NCBI GenBank assembly: GCA_025093985.1
Contig: JACAAK010000006.1
Span: forward strand, 372,001 to 436,000
Origin: Calvatia gigantea
Lineage: Eukaryota; Basidiomycota; Agaricomycetes; Agaricales; Lycoperdaceae
DNA: 64,000 nt
Direction of reading: 5' to 3'
Shown: one piece after another, positions 26,723-38,225 of the stretch
How the letters are laid out: each line of letters begins with the position of its first letter
How positions within the stretch are numbered: position 1 is the stretch's first letter
Translations under genes and position numbers: made by a program
Notes under the pieces: model-generated
What the model saw: only the letters and a program-made list of their open reading frames with translations
What the model was told of the DNA's origin: nothing
Databases searched by the model: none

Positions 26723-27047
26723 GATGTTGGGAGATTTGGAAGAACAATTGCCCTTGTTTGTTGTTGTGGTTTGTTGAACTCGAGTAAACGGGTCATTTGA
26801 GGTGATGCTACGTGTAGACAATACCCTGTCTTGTGATAAAGAACAGGCAACTAGTATTCCGGATATTGTGCGAGCTACGGTAACCGTCCATGTGGTTAAT
26901 CATCCTGAATTATTCACGAGAGAACATGGGTGCCAAAAATACATGCGACTGACCAAATATAGGATAATATTGTGAAAATTAAAAGGAATACTTAGGTATT
27001 GCGGTGAAGATAGGTGCTGGTATTGATCGTCACCTCACGCCCTGGTG
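26723..27047. other. Convergent intergenic gap, nothing seen
   Basis: The 325 bases hold the 3' ends of the alpha-glucosidase gene and the zinc-finger gene. No further feature is visible. Confidence 0.4.
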
Positions 27048-30000
27048 CTATTGGTTGACGAGAGATCGGTCAATCTTGACCACAAACCCACAGGCTTCGA
27101 GCGCAATGGCCAAAGCACGGACGGTATCCCTCGTTTCAACAGCGTTGGGATCAAAGTTACTGTTCAGCTCCTTGATGCTGTTGGCATTGATACCACCGTA
27201 GATCTTGTCTGATGGACAAAAATAACCAAGCGCCCAAATTAGTAAGGGTTGGGAACACGTTGAAATGGAGCCACTAGAGTCCAAACTTACGTTTGGGCGA
27301 AGCGGAGACGTTGACACTAGCCTCAATATCTGAATCATCCGATAGCGACGACAACGACGACATATCACTGAAGGGATTCGGCAATGGTAGATTCTTGCTG
27401 TACACTACCACGGGGGAATGTAGCAATTGCTCCTTCCCAATGAACCATCGTGTGTGGCGGCTATCGAGGGTACTGTTAACACGACTTTTTCGCCTCCTTC
27501 CCAACTCCTTGATGATCGGATTCGCACCGAGTCCCCAAGAAGGTTGGCAGGTACCAATGAAGGTCCGCATAAGAGGAAGGTCGCCCACCACATATTCCGC
27601 GGTTCTGGGCCTTGTATACCCTTCCACAGCATTTGCGATGACCATTTCGTCCTCACCAATACCCGAGAAGGCATTCGCAATCTTCTTCCCGTCAAGGTCG
27701 TAGATACTTCCCCAGAACGGTAATGGACCGGATATGTAGTTAATAGACTCAGGTAAAGGCAGAGGGACAATTCTGGAGTGGAGCGGTGGTCGTGCTGCCA
27801 GCCGTTTGGGCGAATTTTTGATGAGAGTAGCTGTCGAGTCTCCCTTAGGAACCTTGTCCCAGGGAAACCTTGAGGCTAACGTAGACTTCCCCTCGTTTTC
27901 GAGTGCATTGATCACAGCTGCATATGTTACGACAATATGGACAGTCAAAGCCGTCCAGTCGTAACCGAAAAGTAAGTGAAGGATACCTATACAGACAGTG
28001 TCAGTGACCCCGGATATACAAAATCATCCATTATATAATTACCGAGCTGTAATGCACCTGTTGCAAAACTTCTTTTCACAGAGACACGTCATCTTCAGCC
28101 TACGGGTTTTGTTCCTGCATTGATGACAGTAAGACTCTTCGTCACCGCATTCCCATTCTTGCCGTCGTCCGAATCGATGAGTTGAGGTGATAGTAAGTAT
28201 GGATGCCACGGCTCGCGCAGTTCCAACGGACGACGATTTCGCTCGAGGTCCTTTCGTGGACGATTTTTGCCTTTTCTGACGTGGGAGTGACATATCTTCG
28301 CAGTTGTCGTCATCAGCAGTCGAATTAATCTCGGCGAGATCGAAACCCCGCTGAACTTGTTCCTCTTCTTCATCCTCATCAATGATCAAAGCTTTCCGGC
28401 GTGCCCGAGAGCCAGAAGCTGGTGCTAAAGATGGCCGGCGTGAGCTGGCTTGAGAAGTTATGTTGCTGCTGAAACTTCGAGATTTTGGCACATGACTACT
28501 CGCGTGATAATCAGAAAACACAGGACTTGAGGTTCCCCCAACGATAGCAGCGGGAGAAATCGTCCTGAGGCTCCCTGAGGTTGTTGATGGGAAATATGAA
28601 GATGAGGTTGACGATCTTGAAGACACAACAATCGGTGAACCCTTGACGGCTTGATATCCCACCTTCATCCCAAGCATCCTCTCGTCGAATGCCCTGGGTC
28701 CTGGTCCATCGTCACCGACATGTTCCCCTCCCCCCAGAATTTCATCCCCGTTAACCATCCCACCCAACTCCAACTCTATCTCATTTACATAATCATCGTG
28801 GTTGTCGCTCAAAAAAGCAGGATTTATAGTCGTCATCTGCTCGCCCTTTTCCCCCTCTGGCAACACTCCAAACGAATCATAAAACGAACCCAAGCCCAAC
28901 CCGTCAAAAGAGCCGAAGACCGATGGCGTTGGACCCGAAGGCGATAAAGGCAAAAATAAATCACTCGTGTGATTATTGAGATCTTGCCACCGGTATGGGC
29001 TGCCATTCTGTGTCGCAGAAGACGACGAAGCAGTGGGAACAGAATTAGCCACGATCGTTGGCAGTTTCGCAGAATTGGAACCTCCGACAGCTTCAGAGTC
29101 TCGCGGCTTCTCCGGTGACGACACCAGATCGAAGACGATATAGTCCTCCATCTGTCGATCAAATGTCTCATGCGGGTTGGCAGAGTGGTAAGAACCCGAA
29201 ATGGTGTTTGTGGGGGAAAGCACGATTGTGTCACGGAAATCGGGGGGTGACAGGGGTGGCATCCGGGGGCTTGCATTAATGGGTTCGGGATTCACAGCCT
29301 TTCGCTTTCCTCGAGCCTTCTCGGAGAGATATGGTGGGGGTTGAGACAGGTGCATTAGGCCTGCCGCAGAAAAGGACAACTGGGGGAGCGAGGATGATGG
29401 AACTTGTGTTGTCACTCGAGGTGTCAATATAGTAGAAGTCGAGACGGATGGACGCGTCTCGCGTGTACGCGCATTACCGGCTCGCTTCTTCGTACTCTTT
29501 GTCCTACGAGCACTCGCCGCTTTCTGTGACTTCAACACCTGCATCATATCGACCTTTGGGATAGGCGTCATGGGGGTTGGGGGTGTGACGTTTCGTGGAT
29601 CATCTGCCGATGCCATACGAAGTCGGACGTTTAACTTCCTTCCGCTCCCGGTCGCTTTTAACGTTCTCGCCATTTTGTCCATTCGTTCGCCCTTCGTTCC
29701 AAGCCTTCAGCAACAGGTCCTCTACTTCTTGTTCCTCGTCGGTGCAACATCCATCCCACACGACTTGCCCTCCAACGTCCAACTTGAGCTCTTCTCCCTC
29801 CCACTCTACGGCATCAACAGGAGAGACAGTATCCCAAATAAACCCTGTCGGCTGAACACACCTCCTAGTAGCATACATACCAGACGAACTCCACGCAGCT
29901 GGGTCATTGTTCCACGCGTTTTGAACGAATCGCGTATTGAAGTATATGCTTGTCGGCGGGGGATGAAAGTTGGTGCAAACTTGGATTTGTTGGATGGCAG

Positions 30001-32489
30001 ATTCGTCGAAAAATGGTGGAAGTTGTGGAGAGTTGGTTGCGTGATAAGGGGTAGGGGTACTGATGCTGGTATCAGGAGAAAGGATAAATGTCGCAAGACC
30101 TGGGCTTGACTTTCTCTGAGGTGGAGGTGGGGGAGGAGTTGAGACAACGGATGGGGACTTGGATTGTGGAAGTTTAGGGAAAGGTGATGGCGAGAACTTC
30201 CGCTGAGGAGAATCTGGGATTTCTATGAGCTCAGTGGAACCAGGTGTGCTTTGCTGGACCCTCCGGCCGGGAATTCGTATGGACAGTGTCGACGAGGCGG
30301 ACTTTGCCCGTTGATTGCGCTGTCGAATCGTTGAATAGGTTTCTGATAATACAGGCGAGGGCCTAGGTTGCACTACCACCTCTTTCCTCCTGGTGTTGTA
30401 CCTCACTGTCTCCTTGGGACGGCCCCGCTGCCTCCGCTGACCAAGCACAGACGTTCGCTTTTTCTTATTTGGCTCATACTCCGAAACTGAGTCCTCTTCC
30501 CGCTGGTCATCCCCTTCCCAGTACAAACTGTAGCGCGTACTAACGCGCTTTCGTCGTTTCAGGGGCCTATAGTCCTTTTTCCGTTTCCAAGCAGGCAAGG
30601 GGGGTATCTCCACGTATGCAAGACGCTTCAGCGCTGCCGATAATTTTCGTTTGGAGGGAATTTGGGAGGACGAACCGGTCGGAGGGGGCGTGAAGAGGTC
30701 ATCGACAGATGTGTGCGAGGTATGGTTAGAGGCGTGGGTTATCGTATCTCCAGATGTGTTAGACTGTGTAGCGGGAACGATGGATGATGAGAGTGCAGGA
30801 GATGAATGAGTCTGAATTTGGGTGGTGGATTGCTGGAGTTCAAGAATCTATATCCACGCGTTGTCAGTGGTGCTACGATCCACAAATCAGGAAAGGACGC
30901 GCACGTCAAGGTCAAGGCCGTCAGCACTTTCGCCTTCGGCGTCAGCGCTTGTGTACCCATCATGGTCGGACACCAAGATAGGGGACGAGGGGACAGAGGA
31001 CGGGATCTACGGTTCACGATCAGAAGACTATTCTCCTGATAAGTACTAACGTTCATCACCGTCTGTTGGGATGGTTGCTCCTCAATCGAGGGAGGAGTGG
31101 GGAATTTTGCTCGAGAAAGTTGAGGCGAGGTAGACTTGTGAAGTGGATGTGCCAGGGGTTGACTTGTAAGCTGTACGGTTGGGGTAACTGAATCATCACG
31201 ACTTTTGGCTGGAGGCTTCTGGGATAAGAGTTGTGACTTAGAAAATAAAATCAGGATCATAAAAAGGCGAGGCTGGTGCCACCAACATGGTTCTTTGGCG
31301 TGTCTGGGATGGCGCCGAGTAATGCGGATGGCCTAGAAGTGAATAGTGTGAATTGCTGAATGCGCATGAGCAGCTGATCTTAATGATTGTCCATGGAACA
31401 TACTTCGAGTTGAGGTTGTGACTCGTCGAAACGATACATTCCAGTAACAGTATTGGGTATTGCTACACCATCCTTCCTGTTGATTAGTTGCGTAGAGAGT
31501 GCGTTTTGCTGTATATCTTTATGCGAAATCCTAGGCGTGAGTATTGAATCTAGTTTACTGGAGACCTGAGGCGACGTAAGGATGAGTAGGACTCATGACG
31601 GCGCACTGGAAAAACTCCTACTTTTCTACTGGTTGAGGCCTTCACTTTCACATTTTGCGTTCCTAGCTTATCTTTTCCTGGCTGTCGTATTTGATGAGCT
31701 ACAGTGTTAGGATCGACCGAACGCGACTGCAAATAACATCAACAAAGATAACAGCACAAGGTAACAAACAATTACCTGGGTGCGACCTGACTGAGTTGGA
31801 GACTTTAGAATAGTATCATGTTCCGTGGTCAAACTCGGATGACGATGCACAATCGACTGTAATCGTCTCTCAAGTGGATTGATTAACTGAGCCGGAGCAA
31901 GATCGGTGGTAACAGTGATCCGCGTGGAGTTAAAAGTACTCAAGGCGAGGTTTGCCTGTAAATTCCATCAGTCACTCAAATATAATGGAAAAGCAAAGAA
32001 ACAGGGAGGCGGATATCCGGCGTACCTGATCTTGAACACGACCATCAGAAACCGCCGTGACTGGTAAAACCTGACTGCGAGGCGGCGATTCTGGAAGCAT
32101 ATAAGCTTGTGATATAACCGCAGCCAATTCCACGGGCGTTCCATTCGCCCCCCCAGGGGTAGGATTTGCATCACGGGGAGGCTTGGCTCCCTTGTTTGTC
32201 TGAATCATAATTAGAAGGGGTAGTGAGCTAAAAACGCGTCTATACACACTGTCTTCCTTCTGTGGCTGCCCAACTCCCCTGACTGCTTCCAACTTGGTGT
32301 CCCAACTGGTTGCGAACACCCGGCGAGATCGTTCAATCGTTCTCCACTATGGTTTGATACCGCACCGGATGTGGGTTTCGGTTCCGAGTTGTCATGCTTG
32401 AGACCAGTCCTCAATTTCGTGGTTGTGGCGATTACTGGGTCTTTCTGGGACTGACTCCCATCCCAGTTGTTGAGAGTGTAGCTGTGCAT
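27048..32489 (-). CDS. Large nuclear protein with C-terminal 4CXXC_R1 zinc finger, two frame breaks
   Basis: Ten exons (32489-32250, 32199-32026, 31955-31776, 31726-31622, 31565-31404, 31332-31051, 31006-30899, 30847-28043, 27986-27291 and 27208-27048) give about 1636 residues. Most is Ser/Pro-rich and basic, with KRKLSAALKRLAY, PLKRRKRVSTRY and other nuclear-signal-like clusters. At about residues 1322-1385, split by an intron, lies a Cys cluster: CHQCRNKTRRLKMTCLC, KKFCNRC, then FDCPYCRNICSCDQCTRKRG. This is the 4CXXC_R1 zinc finger found in CDCA7-like and some demethylase proteins, so chromatin or DNA binding is inferred. The phase arithmetic needs exactly one extra base in exon 8 (about 29679-29695) and one in exon 9 (CCCC at 27889-27892). 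Exon 6 may hide another shift, because an alternative frame reads PHYSAPSQTRQRT. The 5' start is tentative. Confidence 0.75.
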
Positions 32490-33835
32490 GAGCTACACAT
32501 GCGGCTGGAGACCATGAAGAATAGAAAATATGTCCCAATTTAACTCACACCGTCACTTTCAGCATCTTCACGTGATCATATATTACATCTGTGTTATGTA
32601 AAACGACAAACTTAGGTTTCATTCGTCTCATCATAAGGAAACTTGGGACTGTGATCGCCCTGCTTCTTATCCAAGGTGCTAATTCCCGACGTACCAAGAT
32701 TATCTTGCGATCCTTCTCCTTCTCAGACTTTCTGTGCTGCGAGCTTACCTCGGGATATGTCACTGTTTTAACGAATTAAAATCATACTCGACTCGTGGAG
32801 ACACCTCTCCCAAATTGCCCTCGCATACTGGCGACCATCCTGTCGCTGATAGTTGGGGCCACCGGAGCGCCCCGAAGTCGGATATCCAGGTTCAATAAAC
32901 GATAATAACAACCCGACGGCCAAACCAACTTCTAAAGCATCGCGATCAATATCTGATAACTCCCTGCAGGGGTACTTATTTCTTACTCCAGAACCTGCGT
33001 TTCCGATGGTCACAACTAGCGCCTCCGCCGCTTTCGAAGATTTGCACATGGTTTGAACACCCAGCTTTTTGCATCCTGCTCAATACCCTCAACGGTCATC
33101 ACCCTTTCGTACGACGTGTCTACTGTTCTTGCTCCTGTGACGATCAAACCTCAACATACTCCTAACCCTAGGCGTCCACATAGAATATCAACCTCAACGT
33201 TAATCTCTCGGGGTTTCCACTCACTGCCCCGCGATAATAACCGAGCGCGCCCCGCGACACGGACCACGACACCGGAGGTGTGGTTTTGGACGGAAACTCG
33301 GATCCAGTAACTCGTGGTATCGATCAGATATCTTTGATTCCTCAAACCTTATGTTGCACACCACTGGCCTATCCAATCAAGGAATCATGAAAATTAGTTG
33401 GTGGGCTCTTGTTATTGAGGCCGTCTCGATCACCTTCAACCTTCGGCATGCATTGAAGAGAAGTGTGTAATGGTCGCGGTGAGAATATGGAATAACGTCC
33501 TGCAGACGGCGGATTGACGGACCAATTCCTCGGTGAAATATTCGTCTAAACATTCCTCTGGTCGCATAATTGAAACCATCAGTCGGATACAACGGACTAA
33601 AAAGGGAAGAGAAACGGAACCCTTTCCGCAATACGTGAGGGGACCCCCCTTTGCGTGATAAATGACCATATGTCAGTTTTAAAGACCGTAAGCAACGCAA
33701 GCTGAGAGCTTGCGCTCGGAGCAACAAAACAAAATGACAAATTTCCAGAGAATCGGATATATAATATAATATAGTGCAAGTGAGCTGGATTACAAGGATC
33801 AAGACCAACGTAACTAACTTCCTCCCAGTACTCCG
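32490..33835. other. 1.3-kb stretch, no supported gene
   Basis: Two minus-strand open frames (32768-33049 and 33151-33345) have partly protein-like composition, including VVVRVAGRARLLSRGSEW, but I could not join them with splice sites or assign a family. Confidence 0.4.
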
Positions 33836-34959
33836 TCAAACGTTTTCAATCGCTACGCCCAACTTCTTGGGCTCAACAGGGCCGTTTTCTACTTGAACAA
33901 TATCACGTGAAACGACAACCGAATGGGGACCAGTACCAGCGAACTCAAGACCGGACAACACAGAGGGACCATCTTCATCACCGTGATAATATGCTTCCAC
34001 CATGACTCTGTGCGCACGACAAACCAAGCACGCAGAAAATCCGACAGAGGGAACGGAGAGTAGGACTCGGTGCAACGGAGGAACCAGGGGGCTGAATGAA
34101 AATGCCCCAGCGAAGATGTTCATGCAGAAGGTGATACTTTTAGTTCGAATTAAGACATGAGAGGTCAACGATTTCTGAGAGGAAAATTACTGACAGGTAA
34201 TACTGTTGGCCACTTTGAAGAATAGCCTTCGACAACACCGGCAGAGTCCTTGCAGAGAACCAGGAACTAGCCCAACCGCGTTTGCGCCCGAGCGTCTGGT
34301 TATGCTGGAACGCGATTCTATACGAGATCGCAAAGAAAACAAGGGTGTCGAAAACCACCGGCATGAAGCTAGTTATAGGGACATAATTTTCTGCCCTGTA
34401 CAACGCGCAGTATCCCGTTCCAGGGAGTTTCCAAGATCCCGCCCCGGGAATCAACATAAAGGCCACACTGCTCGTTCCAAACCACAGTGTAGCGAAGCCC
34501 CAGTAGACCCAGCGGTTGCCGGTATAGACTGCTTGCACCCTCCGTAAGAACAAGAACGAAGTGATGCCCATCGTGAGGTTACATAAAACACTCCCAGCGA
34601 TTGATGCACCCTGACAATTCGGGATCGGGCGTGCTTAAGGTTAGTTAGTTATAATGCCAGGTCTTAATCACAACATCAGAAGCCACTCACTCAACATGGC
34701 GACCCACAGGGCCAAGTAAACAAGAGCAAAGATCCTGGATGGTACCGTCAATCCATTGTGGACAAATTCACTCTCCTGGTCAGGTTTACCTCACTAAGGC
34801 AAAGCATGTCGTGGTGATCAACCCACTGCATCGTCTGATAATTCTGATATCTTCTGGGATATATGACAAAATGTCGCATGCAACAGCCTGTTAAAATCGC
34901 CGCATTAACAAGGGAATCTCAGAAGGGTAGGTTGTTGTACTTACACCCAGCACGGCGAT

Positions 34960-34963
34960 GTAG
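34960..34963. repeat. Target-site duplication, left
   Basis: GTAG directly abuts the TG end of the LTR and is repeated at the other end. Confidence 0.85.
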
Positions 34964-35763
34964 TGAAGAGGGAGATTACGGCTAGGTGCACGAGCACGTC
35001 GGCGTCCGTCCGACGTTGTTCTTGACCAATGGGATTGTGTTAGAAAGGGCAGGTAGGAGTGGAGATCACGAAAATGATGAGACAACTGAACGGAGGATAA
35101 ATCTGTTCCGAAGGCTCGGAACAATAAGAGAAGGGTCTGGAGAGGTGTCGAGAGCGATTACTGAATGTTCGGAAGGCGGCGTTTACGATTTCGTGGCGAT
35201 TCGGTGTCGAGACGAGAGAGAGAAGAGAGAAAGCAAGAAATTGATTAGAGAAATAACGAGAGACAGAGACTTCGAGGCGAAACTTGGCTAATTCGTAGCT
35301 ACCTGACTACAACAAAGCATACAGGTTTTTATAGAGGAGAATGGTGGGCTGTGCGCCCGAATTACAAAGAGTAGAATGTAAATTTTAGAGAGAGAACAAA
35401 GAAAAACATACTAGCGGGGATGAAGACGGGCCGGAAGCTCATTCTATGAGGTTCTAAATTATGAGGAATGTAGAAAAAGTATAATAAGTGAATAGAAAAG
35501 CGGTCCGTAAGTTTTTTAGAGTCGGAAATGAGAAGTACGGGCGGGCGAGGTGGAGTTCGGAGGTTGGAGCTTCCGTGGTCGGGACTTCCGAATTAGGAAA
35601 TCGTGTATGATCCGGACTTCTGGATGGCTCGGAAATGGGATTTTCGGGGTCGGTGTCTTGGTCATCGTTCTCGGAAGTGAAAGGCGCCGTCGGTGAAGTG
35701 GAGTAGTGGGAGGAGGACGCGTACATGACACTTTTCAGTGTCAGGTGCCGTCCGATCTCCACA
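34964..35763 (-). mobile_element. Solo LTR, 800 bp, inserted in membrane protein gene A
   Basis: On the minus strand the element starts TGTGGAGATC and ends CCCTCTTCA, the TG...CA termini of LTR retrotransposons. It is flanked on both sides by the 4-base duplication CTAC (GTAG on the plus strand, 34960-34963 and 35764-35767). A TATAAAAA box on the minus strand at about 35326-35336 sits where an LTR promoter is expected. A perfect 7-base inverted repeat (TGACACT...AGTGTCA) lies near the 5' end, at about 35727-35744. There is no internal coding region, primer-binding site or second LTR, so this is a solo LTR left by recombination between the ends of a full element. The superfamily (Gypsy or Copia) cannot be told from the LTR alone. 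Confidence 0.88.
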
Positions 35764-35767
35764 GTAG
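35764..35767. repeat. Target-site duplication, right
   Basis: GTAG directly follows the CA end of the LTR; it matches 34960-34963. Confidence 0.85.
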
Positions 35768-36199
35768 ACATTTCTTACATCTTCGAATTGCTTTGCTTCA
35801 TCTGGTGGGAGGTGGTTCAAGTAAGTGTCAGGATTGGGGATTGTGGGGTCGAGTGCGCAAGACATGAATGTAAGCTCTGAATGCTTAATGTTAGAGCAAT
35901 GCACCACTCGTTCAAATACTCAACTGACAGCTTATTTTTGTCCCTTGTGATGAACGAAAGCGTCGTAAATCAATGTTTCAGCGTTTGCGGGATGTGCCAA
36001 CCAGTCAAATGGCCTATCACCAACATTGTCTTCCATGTGCATAAGATGCCATCAAACTGTATTTTCAGAATTTGTTGCTTCGCTATCAAGCTCAGTTAAA
36101 CAAAAATACGACTTGCCAAATTACGCAGAGCTAATAAGAGTCGGATCTGGCGATGATTTCCTTTTTGCTGATACACATGCAGCAGAAGGGTTAATGGTC

Positions 36200-36211
36200 G
36201 GGGGGGGGGGG
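36200..36211. repeat. Homopolymer of 12 G
   Basis: Twelve consecutive G on the plus strand, the longest G run noted in the window. It is a likely site of length error or polymorphism. Confidence 0.9.
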
Positions 36212-36328
36212 CTGAGGACCAAATGTCGAATACTTTACCCTATGTACCAGCAGTGAGCACTGCTGAGTTATCACTAGGTCTTCTTATCTTCTATCCTGTG
36301 ATCACATGGAAATCAAATTGGTGGAGTA

Positions 36329-36596
36329 CTACCCTTCACCCTCAGTTGGCGCTCCCCCAGGTTGGCGGTCACCACCTTCCCTTCCCCCAATCTGCGTGAA
36401 AAATGGTATCATAGATCAGTTGAATTTTGAAAACATTCTCCAATTTTTTTTTTAGATATTTTTTGTGAACTAGAACGCGGCTCTCAAGGAGCAGTGACAC
36501 TGTTTGCAGAATGGGAACTCCAGGTTTGGCTGGTGTGACACTGACGTGACGCGCCAACCAGGAGGGGGCGCCAACCTGAGAGTGAAGGATAGTATG
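36329..36596. repeat. Imperfect inverted repeat, about 45-50 bp arms
   Basis: Left arm 36329-36372 and right arm 36546-36596 are reverse complements with a few mismatches and small gaps. Shared blocks are CTTCACYCTCA, GTTGGCGC, CCCCC and GGTTGGCG, with GTCAC at the inner end. The 173-base spacer has no open frame. This could be a small non-autonomous DNA element (MITE-like) or a hairpin. I could not identify a target-site duplication. Confidence 0.55.
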
Positions 36597-37831
36597 GAGT
36601 CGAAAGTTCTGAAAATCAAATTTAAGGGCTGGGAACACTGATATCTGGCCGCCTATGGGTGCCATTGACATGATACTGATTCTGATTTTGAAAACACTGC
36701 CATGGTTACTGTGTTCCCCCAACTTATTCCGTGGGGGGCGGTCATGTATACCCTAGTGACTTGTCTTAATGTGTGCTGAAATCAGTGTTAGCTTTACTGG
36801 CACTGATATATTTTCATTTCCTCTAATTAATTGACGACCTATCATACACTACATATTCTATAACATGTGTATACACCCGGCGACTTCCACTACGCTGAAG
36901 TCACAGTGAAGTTGTGAGAATAGCCGAGCCCAACATCAACGACGAAGGCGCGGGAAATTTACGGACACCCGTGATCCGTCAGCTAAGTTTAGATATCCCA
37001 TCATGATGGAACATTTGTGCATTTATGGTGGTATCCAGGGTCTAAATGAAATGAGAGGAGTCCTGGTGCAGAACGGACTTCAATTTGTAAACCAAGTGGC
37101 CTTCACCCAGAAAGATGAGCGCGCGTTCCTCGGGGCATCCAATCTTGTTAAGAGGGACAAGCTTCACGCACTTTTGGGATGCCTCGCGTGCGACCCGAGC
37201 AAGAAGGATCTATACAGAGATTCTGGATCACGCTGGAAATATATGACTAGCTTGGGCTACTACAAGGGAGGGAGGTTTTGATTGAGACGCCAGATATGGG
37301 CCCTGAGGTGAGGGCAATCTTGACCTGGGGTGGCTAGCACGTGCATGGCAACAAATGGGGGATGTTCTGGGCTAGTCGGTTGGTCCCAGCTGAGTAGATG
37401 AGGAAACGTGCCAAGAGCTCGTACACCATGAATTACGGTATACCTTGGAAAGAATCGGGACAGTGCGCAAACAATTCGAGGATATCTATACCCTTTGGGG
37501 ATCCGCAGGATGAGGCAAATCGGACATAAATGGTTTGGCATATTTCAGATCACCCAGCTTTCTACAAGTACGCTGGTCCTCACCCACGAAGAAAATGTTC
37601 CCAGAACTGAGACTGATGAACCCGATTGGCGACAAGCATAACAACAAGTGCTGGCATTTTGTGTTTTTGCCAGTAAGAACTCCTACGGGGCAAATGCACG
37701 ACCCACCGACGCAGGCGTCACTATATCTACTCAGTCTCTCCCTAAGCCGTGTATTTCTTCCAATATAGGCTCGGTGGGAAAGGTTTCATCCGTTGATAGA
37801 GGTCATTGATGAAGGTCGACAGCCACCCGCA

Positions 37832-38225
37832 GTACCGTTTGCCATGTTCTCCCGAAATATCATGTTCATAATCAATGGAAGGTCCTTTGCAGCGGCGAGC
37901 GGCTGGGTTGTATCCGAGCCTCTCCCTAATCCCAAACAAAAAAGAGAGGAAAACCGATATTAACACTCGTGGTTCCTAGTGCGCAAGTTAAGCACTTGGT
38001 ATGTTAGGTCTGACGAATTACAGCTTGCCTCGGTGAAATCAAACGGTCCCGATCTGGTTGAGTGAGAACGAGAGAAGTACCATAGCGACATCATATGGTG
38101 TCCTCTATTGTCATCTGGTATCCCATCAGCTTGTTGAGTGCGAGCTAATCCAGCCCGGGAACGTACCCCAAACATGAATATCCTCCCAGGTCGTCCCTCA
38201 TGATGTGATTTGCTGCGGAGTCCAC
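37832..38225 (-). pseudogene. FunK1 kinase remnant
   Basis: Matches three successive exons of the FunK1 gene at 50507-52628. Seen on the minus strand: an exon reading ANHIM..DD, then IFMFG at a splice donor, then TIED and MSLWYFSRSHSTRSGPFDF, then a conserved GC-AG intron, then LISVFLSFLFGIRERLGYN and YEHDISGEHGKRY. Similarity stops there, before the kinase core. Two frame shifts occur, one before IFMFG and one after TIEDT. Only the N-terminal flank of the kinase domain is left, so it cannot be active. It lies about 2 kb from membrane protein copy A, echoing the kinase/membrane-protein pairing at 50-64 kb. Confidence 0.75.

Larger units (their letters stand above)
33836..35865 (-). pseudogene. 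Multi-pass membrane protein, copy A, split by a solo LTR
   Basis: First of three paralogues of an Agaricomycete seven-helix membrane protein family (DUF6533-like; function unknown). Exons: 35865-35764 plus 34959-34945 (exon 1, interrupted), 34887-34790, 34734-34691, 34633-34195 and 34136-33836. Seen: YLNHLPPDEAKQFE at the N terminus, CDILSYIPEDIRIIRRC, NLTMGITSFLFLRRVQAVY, a helix ending in VAFMLIPG, FDTLVFFAISYRIAFQH, TLPVLSKAILQSGQQYYL and SACLVCRAHRVMVEAYY. Exons 2-4 have the same lengths (98, 44 and 439 bases) as in copies B and C. An 800-base LTR sits in exon 1. Without the LTR and one copy of the 4-base duplication, exon 1 is 117 bases, as in the paralogues, and in frame. The gene body shows no other damage, so the insertion looks recent. 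Confidence 0.88.
35866..37831. other. 2-kb stretch without a supported gene
   Basis: The first ~120 bases resemble the 5' flanks of membrane protein copies B and C (for example the CTTATTTTTGTCC/TTTATTTTTATTC element), so this is the old promoter of copy A. Beyond it I find an inverted repeat (36329-36596), a G homopolymer and short open frames without resemblance to known proteins. Confidence 0.5.

Noticed and set aside
1220..32489. Programmed +1 ribosomal frameshifting as the cause of the repeated one-base breaks
   Set aside because: The ten sites share no common slippery codon or stop-codon context, and one gene would need four events. Sequence errors or recent mutations are simpler.
33151..33345. 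Possible OB-fold-like segment (VVVRVAGRARLLSRG) on the minus strand, perhaps from a telomere-capping protein
   Set aside because: Too short, no splice joins to neighbouring frames, and the resemblance is only by eye.
35454..35771. 105-codon frame inside the LTR, apparently continuing the membrane protein N terminus
   Set aside because: It is LTR sequence read through from exon 1; the real exon continues after the LTR.
36369..36722. 117-codon minus-strand frame
   Set aside because: It runs through the inverted repeat and its spacer; composition and context do not suggest a gene.
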